Assembly (NCBI GenBank): GCA_028554795.2 | Contig: JAPYKE020000273.1 | Coordinates: 62,001 to 126,000 of the forward strand | Direction of reading: 5' to 3' | Source of the DNA: Sinohyriopsis cumingii | Lineage: Eukaryota; Mollusca; Bivalvia; Unionida; Unionidae | Length of the DNA: 64,000 nucleotides | In this document: positions 58,210-64,000 of the stretch, piece after piece | Layout: each line of letters starts with the position of its first letter | Position numbering within the stretch: position 1 is the first letter of the stretch | Made by a program: the position numbers and the translations under genes | The notes under the pieces: generated by a model | What the model saw: only the letters and a program-made list of their open reading frames with translations | The model's database searches: none | What the model was told of the DNA's origin: nothing

Positions 58210-58264
58210 TTTTGTGTTGTTTTTTTCTTTCTTGTTGTTTTACTTCACAGGTAATGATAATTGA

Positions 58265-58749
58265 TCAATTCAGTCCTGAGATTTTGCTTGAAAATATCTG
58301 ACAAACAACCGTTTCTTCGTTCCGTCTCTGCACTCTCAGCAAAGAGAGCTTCGATGTGATGGATCTCTAGAAGTATCAGTGGAAGAGAGGAATGATCACG
58401 CAAGTCTTTATATCACGGATACAACACGGCTTCTTCCGAGAGGAGACTCGAAGGTTCGGCCAGATACTCGTCCAATTTTTCTTCTTGACTCAGCGTCAGA
58501 CATGTATCGTGTTGATTTTGACTGGGATGATCGTTTTGACATCCATAGCAATCTTGCATGATCAATTCCGTAATTTTTTTTTCTGCCAGGTGTTTGTCAA
58601 ACTTGGAGACTAAATGTTGTTCTTGTTCTGCCCATCTTGATTCATCACTATATCCTCTTTGTCTTTTTTCTTGGGGGTCTACTCCCACGGTATCCTCATT
58701 CCATTTCCATAGATTCTCCAACATTCAAAGAGGGATTACAGTCATCCAT
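58265..58749 (-). pseudogene. CYGC/DHPSQ-motif protein, copy 2
   Basis: The middle is open: EQEQHLVSKFDKHLAEKK, then DCYGCQNDHPSQNQHDTCL without the stop of copy 1. A frameshift near 58715 separates the start, and shifts after ISEEAV-like SLLSEEAV destroy the end. Confidence 0.65.
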
Positions 58750-58754
58750 TGCTT

Positions 58755-60053
58755 CTAATGGTCTAAAATGACTTCTCCCAGACTGGTATTGTCGAATTTG
58801 GCATACAGGATGACCTTCATCGATTTGTCTGCGTGTAGATTTTCTGCAAACTGAATTTCCACTCAAATCTGGCCCGAATTTATAGGGTGGAAATGTCCCT
58901 CGTCACTGCCTTGGTCTGGAGTGAAATCAAAAGCCCACAAAGTATAGCCTCCTGCATAATCATCGTACGTAATACCGTGACTCGTGTTCCTAACTGTCCG
59001 GTGTCTTCGTACAGGGTCAAGTAAAATCTCAAATAATTCCTATTGGTAAAGTCAGGTTCGAAAGGTCTGTTACACAAGGTTATGGCGTCGCCACTAACTT
59101 CGACCTTGGACACTTTGTCGAGCTGAAACTCGAAAGGATTTTCCTTGTAGTCTCCGTTAAAGGCTGTATTTTTGACGATGCCAACGATCAAACGTTTGGA
59201 TAACTGTCCTTGGGACAGATGATCTTCGATCATGGATCGCTGGTTAGCGGAAATGGTGAACATTTTTACTTCCACGCGTCGTATCGGATAATTGGTGGTC
59301 GTTCTGTTCAAAGTGTGACTTATGTCGTTTCCCACTTTAGGTAACACTTCCACATGTCGCACGTAAAGTCGGGCTTCTTGGATGACGGTTTTGTACTCAG
59401 CAGCATCAGCTATCAAATAGAAAGCTGCACTGTTACGATTCAGTCTCAGGCGAACATATACTCCATTCAGCAAATACTTCTCTTGCACCCACATGTCAAA
59501 TGCAAACGATCCATCAGTTCTAAACTACGTCCATGCAGGATTTTCTGTCGACGGGCGTTAAAGCACACATTGTGAGGATTTCCTTTAATACTGACAGTTC
59601 TGTGTCGTTAAACTTTTTCTCAACTCCTGTGTCAGGTTTCCATACCAACCAAGCATCCAGATGAGTGTTCTTGTCTTCTTTTCCGTACGTCAAGAGATTT
59701 TAGAGGTACGTTCGGTAAGGGTAAGTATCCATGTTACTGCTGACGAATTTGTTATTCAAGTACAAATCCTCTTCACTGAACAAGGATGCATGAAATTGTT
59801 GACGGGATCAACTCTAGCCTCACCAGGCAGAGCGAGATTCTCGCCCATTTTGATCACTTTGACTTTCAAGTGCAAGTAACTGTTATTCAGATCAATGTCC
59901 TTTGATTTCAAACTTTATGGGAGCCGAATCCATCAAAGAGCAGACCGGATGAAATTCGACCAATTGGGATTCTTGCATAGTCATCAGAGTGAGTGGCATG
60001 GCAAACATATCTAGCTGGGACTTGGAACAGGCACAAGACTCTCGGTGCATCAT
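58755..60053 (-). pseudogene. major capsid protein, copy 2
   Basis: Start MMHRESCACSK, with the conserved blocks LFSEEDLYLNNKFVS, DTYPYRTYL, QEKYLLNGVYVRL, and the end LGEVILDH. The second half (from about 59494) is open for 200 codons and includes the short segment lost from copy 1. Stops and shifts occur mainly in the first half (59500-59930) and near 58990. The two copies break at different points. Confidence 0.82.
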
Positions 60054-60071
60054 TTTTTCTGTCTCTCTTAT

Positions 60072-60404
60072 TTAATAATCAAAAACGTCTAAGTCTCGGA
60101 CGGTTCTTCTTCAGGCAGCGTTCATAGCATTTATAAGGGTTTCTCGTCGACCCAAAATGTCTTTGCCTGTTTGCAGCAAGACATTTATGCCTGCTCTCAA
60201 GAAAGCTTATTTGGGGTTTTGCTTGTCGATGATGACATTTTGGAGATATTCTTTGCCTTGCGTCAATGTGGCATCCTTCAATGCGTGCAATACGCGTGTC
60301 ACCATCAGTTTCAACACGGGGTCTACTGAACGAAAGGCTGATTTCAGCATATCACCTAAACCATGTTCTCGCTGTCGAGCGACGCCTCGGTACACTGGAT
60401 ACTT
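60072..60404 (-). pseudogene. pVI-like minor capsid protein, copy 2
   Basis: It matches copy 1 from YRGVARQREHGLGD to RRETLIN. The start codon is AAG where copy 1 has ATG. A stop follows NPK at 60207, and most of the basic tail is deleted before DLDVFDY. Confidence 0.65.
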
Positions 60405-60417
60405 GACTTACAATTCG

Positions 60418-61330
60418 TTAGAGAATCGTTTTTCGAAAATGGAGTTTTACCGTGACTTTTCCTTTGGTGAATGGAATATTTTGTCCTAGATCTCCTTTTA
60501 TACCAATGTTGACAGTGTCAAAATACAACTTACTGACGGGCAAATAGTGAGGATGTACAAATTTGCGGTGAACTTGATAAACGTTTCCACCTTCCTCGTC
60601 AGAGTTCGTGGCAGAATCCACTTTGAAAGGAATGACACTCAGTAACGGTACGGAGGTGTCCTACCACGTTGTACTCCACCTCATCGGAGTACACGAAGAT
60701 CAAATCCAATTCTTGGTTCAGTTCTACTCGGGAATTAAAATACTTTGCAAAACTCAAGTTGTCATAAATAGGTGGTATCGGTTTCCCCTGATCATCTGTA
60801 CGTTCGTACCCAAATTGTCAAACAATTCAGATCAAAATATAATGCTCAATATTTTACTCTCCGAAAATTTCGTATCAGGCGACGTGCTACTTTATGGTAC
60901 TCAATCGTAACACTTTTGTTTACTCTCTTCAGGGCTTTGTCAAATGCTGCATTGAACCTGTCAGCAATCGTGTTCACCAGATGTTGACCGCTAGAATAAT
61001 GGCCTAGAAACATTTTCATATTATAGACGTACAGAGTATTACTACCGGCCGCTAGTCGTTTATTAGAGGCATCTACAGTTTGGATTTTATTCAAGTTCTC
61101 TTGCAGTTGCACGACATGCTCTTCGACCTGGAAAATTGTTTTGAATTTCAGTGATGTTTAGGATTTGTATCGGGTGAATGATTTTCACCAAAGCCACTTC
61201 CCAATGGGCTTCTTGATCTAATTGGGTGGCCTGAGGTAATTTGGCCTTGCAACAACACTAAATATTGTTGGGAAACACTTCCATGGAACTGTCACTGGGT
61301 AGCGTCAAGTAAAATTTTTTATTGTGGCTC
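60418..61330 (-). pseudogene. penton-like minor capsid protein (single jelly-roll)
   Basis: The gene is almost absent from copy 1. It starts near KKFYLTLPSDSSMEVFPNN, the usual beginning of the Polinton penton protein. It continues with KLPQATQLDQEAHWEVAL, then LDLIFVYSDEVEYNVVG, HYLPVSKLYFDTVNI and IPFTKGKVTVKLHFRK, as in adintovirus pentons. Shifts near 60620, 60720 and 61120 break it. The middle stretch from 61112 to 60846 is open. Its last 26 codons are those fused to the integrase in copy 1. Confidence 0.7.
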
Positions 61331-61359
61331 CTAATTCCAGAGTTCTGCAGTCCTATGGG

Positions 61360-61753
61360 TTACTTGTAGTCAGCGTAGTATCTCCGCCCAAAATGTTGTT
61401 CTAGTTGGAATGGTGACTGACGTTGGACGCAAGGCCTCCCCTGTTCCCTTTCGAGGAGTATTTCAGTGAAGGACTGGGAAGAAGGTAACCGATGCAATTG
61501 CTCAATAAAATGGTCCACAATTGTTTCTCTCTTTGTTGCAAACTCAAATTGGCAATGTCAGCACCCACGACACAATACACCACAAAGATTTGGAAGAAAA
61601 GACGATTTGCATTTTAGGCACACGTTCAGCACACCACATCCACAAGCGTTGCTTTTGTAGATCTTGCAGAGAAGAACTGGGTAAAGGAGTGGACACTGCA
61701 GTGGTAGAGGTAGCTGAGGAAGTGTGGAAGGGCACGATGGTCACTTTTTTTAT
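61360..61753 (-). pseudogene. small unknown gene between integrase and penton
   Basis: Decayed frames read KKVTIVPFHTSSATS, LQDLQKQRLWMWCAERV, FATKRETIVDHFIEQLHRL and the end FQLEQHFGRRYYADYK. Shifts join them in one order. The expected start is ATA, perhaps from ATG. Its relation to known Polinton genes is unclear. Confidence 0.4.
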
Positions 61754-62843
61754 AGCTGATGACTTGCGAAGCGTCGATCCAAGAATCAAAACTGGGTGGA
61801 ATTCCTTTCCAAAGTACTTGGACTTGTTTGACTCGTCGTTTTCCAACTTTACGCGTTCCGCGTTCGAAAATGCTTTCGATGTTGTACACTTCGTCTTTTT
61901 TTGGTGACACGTTGTAACTCGGGCAAGTAAAACTTTCCTTTAAACACTTTCCCGTTCATGTCTTCCAATTTATAGACTGTATGATGATGTCGACGCACTC
62001 GTCCAGTGACACAAGACAATTGGGTGGTCCAATTGGGTAAGTAACCTTTGTCGGAAGTGCATTTGGTTTTATCAATGCGCACCCAATCTCCTACTGCCAA
62101 CACTCTTGGGGACTGCCACTGTCTTGGACATACCAAACAGGCGCTCGAAAATGGTCACATCCTTGTCGGGAGTCACTTCTTGGGGGGGGGGCATGTCCTA
62201 TGCTTTCGATGGTAAGATTGATTGTACGCTTGGATCAAGTGCGGTAAGACGTCGATGTACTTGAGAGTGAAGTGCTGAGTAAAATATTTCAACTTGTGTT
62301 CTTTGAAGGTGCGTTGAAAACGTTCCACGATGCTGCTTTGGTGTCGGGATTCTCGGTGGTGAAAAAGTGAACATCACGTTTCTTTAATTCTTTTTAGAAA
62401 GCTTGGTTCAGAAATTCGATGCCTTTGTCGCTTTGCAATCGAGGAGGGTGACGACCACTTTGTTTCTACACCAGTTGGAGGGCTCGCACTAAGTCATTGC
62501 TCGATTTGGAAGTCAATGGCACGACCCATGCAAATTTGGAAAAGATTTGGATGACACAAAACAAATATTTGTAGCCACGATTGTAGGTGGCCAAATGAGA
62601 GACCTCGGCTAAATCGGATTGCCATTGATGATCGATACCATCCACTCGGGTGCGACTTCTGGAAAATTTTCGTCAAATGGGTTTGTGTAAAGTGTACGTG
62701 CCTTGTTCTTGTAACCATCGTTGCACATGAGGTAAATGGTGAATTTTCAGTCGGGTTTTGGCAGTATGATACAATTTCTGAACTCCTCCGTAACCTGCAG
62801 GATGGGATGGATCGTAGGAAATCCTGGTTAACACCTTCTCCAT
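61626..62843 (-). pseudogene. int: DDE integrase with chromodomain, copy 2
   Basis: It begins MEKVLTRISYDPSH. The core has WQSDLA and QSDKGIEF with the first two Asp, and the third catalytic residue is lost in a shifted stretch. The C-terminal part has DWVRIDK, GYLPNWTTQL and FYLPELQ, typical of Polinton integrases. The chromodomain VYNIESIFERGTRK...VLWKGIPPSFDSW follows in another frame. Stops after LHKPI and in the core. Chromodomains in these integrases are thought to guide insertion to chromatin marks. Confidence 0.85.
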
Positions 62844-62845
62844 TT

Positions 62846-63532
62846 TTAATAAGTCACCCACTCTTCGCTGTTGCTACTCTGGACGGGGCGAAAGGGTGGT
62901 TTGGAAACGGCTTTACGTGTCCGATGTTTCACGGGAATAGAAGTCAAAGGTAGTGGTGGAGGTGGTGGTAATGGAATGGCTTTGGTCTTCTTTTCTTTTT
63001 TCACTTCTGGTTTGACTTTTTTCTTGTTCACTTCTGTCGAAGGAGGAGTGGACAATATATTTTTAACCCAAGCTTTCAGTTCTTCTCGTTGGGGTGTGGA
63101 GGATGGGGTCAACAAGGAGGCCACAATCTTACTAGGAATGGGAGCTGCTGACGGTGTTTGAAAGACTTCTCGTGCCTCTTCTTCGTATGGCATTCCTGGG
63201 GTTGCGTCTGTCTTGGCCACTGGGGGTGGTGGTGGCAGTGATGGTGGTGGACGTTTCATCAAGGCCTTAAACTCTTTCTGAGTGGGTAGAGCTGTTTCGT
63301 CTAAAGGTTTCTGGTGAAATAGTTGTAGTCGTTGCAAGAGTTGACCGTACTTTTGCGATGTTTCTGTTTCAGACACATCGTTGTGATCCATCAACGACTG
63401 TAACTCGTGTTGCAATTGAGACATATCGGTCAAATTCGGATTGGGAGGCAAATGTGGGGTACGTTGTTCTTGCCAACGATGGTATTCCATCCATCGTCTG
63501 TAAGGCACTAAAGCCAGTTTTCGTCCTTCCAT
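62846..63532 (-). CDS. proline-rich Polinton protein, intact
   Basis: 228 codons without a break. MEGRKLALVPYRRWMEYHRW, then QLQHELQSLMDHND, a helical region, three Pro runs (LPPPPPV, PLPPPPPLPL), a Lys-rich centre (KKVKPEVKKEKK) and the end SEEWVTY. Copy 1 has only the ends. Unknown function. Position next to the integrase and the low-complexity middle suggest a structural or scaffold role, which is only inference. The stop overlaps the ATG region of the integrase (ATG at 62843). Confidence 0.75.
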   Translation of the reverse strand: MEGRKLALVPYRRWMEYHRWQEQRTPHLPPNPNLTDMSQLQHELQSLMDHNDVSETETSQKYGQLLQRLQLFHQKPLDETALPTQKEFKALMKRPPPSLPPPPPVAKTDATPGMPYEEEAREVFQTPSAAPIPSKIVASLLTPSSTPQREELKAWVKNILSTPPSTEVNKKKVKPEVKKEKKTKAIPLPPPPPLPLTSIPVKHRTRKAVSKPPFRPVQSSNSEEWVTY

Positions 63533-63580
63533 TCGATTTCAAGGGTCACGTCTGAGATTTTTGGACTACAGAGGTCCCTT

Positions 63581-63988
63581 TTATCTTGCTCCTACGAGAC
63601 CTTCCAGCATGCTTCCCAATACTCCTTTCAGCAAGGGCCCTACTATCAGAGGCTAAATTCTTCCAAATTGTACCAACGTCTTTGGACGAATGGGTATTTT
63701 CTTTTGAACCATTTGGCCAAGAACGTGACGACGTTTGGCTAAGCATTTTTTCTGGTGTTTATACACAAATATCGTACCTTTCAAGACGTTCAAACAACAT
63801 TCGCACAAGGTATCGATGACATCTTTGGAGGCAGTTTGAATGATTTTTTTTTCGCATGGGTGGAGATGCTTCGGACAGGACAGACAACATGTCCCTATTT
63901 TTGACTAAACGATAATGCAGTCGTTTCCTTTTCTTTTTTTTTTTTGGGGGGGGGGGTTAGAAGAGGGATTTCTTCTGGGGGTTGACAT
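63581..63988 (-). pseudogene. small QK...GG protein, copy 2
   Basis: It starts MSTPRRNPSSNPP in front of C11 and A13-14 runs, then has the same leader and, after an A9 run near 63844-63852 that is one base out of frame, the domain with LCECCLNVLKGT and a QK pair. A stop within the glycine-rich end (FGRI) and a TAA at 63770-63775 in the leader frame show decay. Confidence 0.55.
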
Positions 63989-64000
63989 CGCTGGGACTTC

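Larger units (their letters stand above)
55242..64000 (-). mobile_element. Maverick/Polinton element, copy 2, 5' part outside window
   Basis: Same genes in the same order as copy 1, on the opposite strand, from the QK-GG gene down to the cassette. The element end near 55242 starts AGTAGTGAAGG and continues with the same subterminal tracts as copy 1. The copies have many independent lesions, so they are separate insertions of related elements or an old duplication. The window ends inside this copy, so its polymerase and BIR genes, if present, are not visible. Confidence 0.9.

Noticed and set aside
62871-63161. 96-codon plus-strand frame opposite the intact proline-rich gene
   Set aside because: Shadow of the proline codons read in the other strand (Gly runs).

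Overview
The window looks like nuclear DNA of a metazoan, most probably a mollusc or another marine lophotrochozoan. That is an inference from four things: AT-rich DNA full of microsatellites and 30-50 bp minisatellites, tRNA-headed SINEs, split genes of the CLCA and SRCR families, and two large Maverick/Polinton (adintovirus-like) elements. It is not a prokaryotic or organellar sequence.

Region 1 (1 to about 13416, + strand) is most of a Polinton. In order it holds: the end of a protein-primed family B DNA polymerase, two tandem BIR (IAP-like) genes, a tandemly duplicated unknown gene, a small membrane protein, a packaging ATPase, two small basic 'QK...GG' proteins, a proline-rich protein, a DDE integrase, a pVI-like minor capsid protein, a double-jelly-roll major capsid protein, a CYGC-motif protein and an intact adenain-type protease. 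It then has a cassette of three small genes and a subterminal repeat. Most genes carry one or a few stops or frameshifts, and a deletion fuses the integrase to the tail of a lost penton gene. Region 4 (about 55242 to 64000, - strand) is a second, diverged copy facing the first. It retains the integrase chromodomain, most of the penton gene and an intact proline-rich gene, but its protease is ruined.

The most unusual feature is the three-gene cassette at the inner end of each copy. Each gene is followed by what looks like a replication-dependent histone mRNA 3' end: a 16-nt stem-loop, then 12-14 nt later a purine-rich element resembling the U7 snRNA target. All six gene ends in the two copies show it. 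Five of the six genes also have an upstream TATA region, with a shared GC-rich box that is clear in four and decayed in the fifth. The genes encode charged, partly coiled-coil proteins that I do not recognise and that are not histones. I infer a co-regulated, S-phase-linked, non-polyadenylated gene set in a Polinton.

Region 2 (about 13.4-20 kb) is host DNA with the last exons of a CLCA-like gene, a minisatellite and three SINEs beside CATA and CA repeats. Region 3 (20-55.2 kb) is mostly noncoding. It contains minisatellites, a 5'-truncated non-LTR retrotransposon tail, an ORF1-only retrotransposon, old inverted and direct duplications, an unidentified decayed coding tract, a TATA promoter with a 5' exon ahead of decayed SRCR exons, and a Crypton/DUF3504-type tyrosine recombinase remnant just outside the second Polinton.
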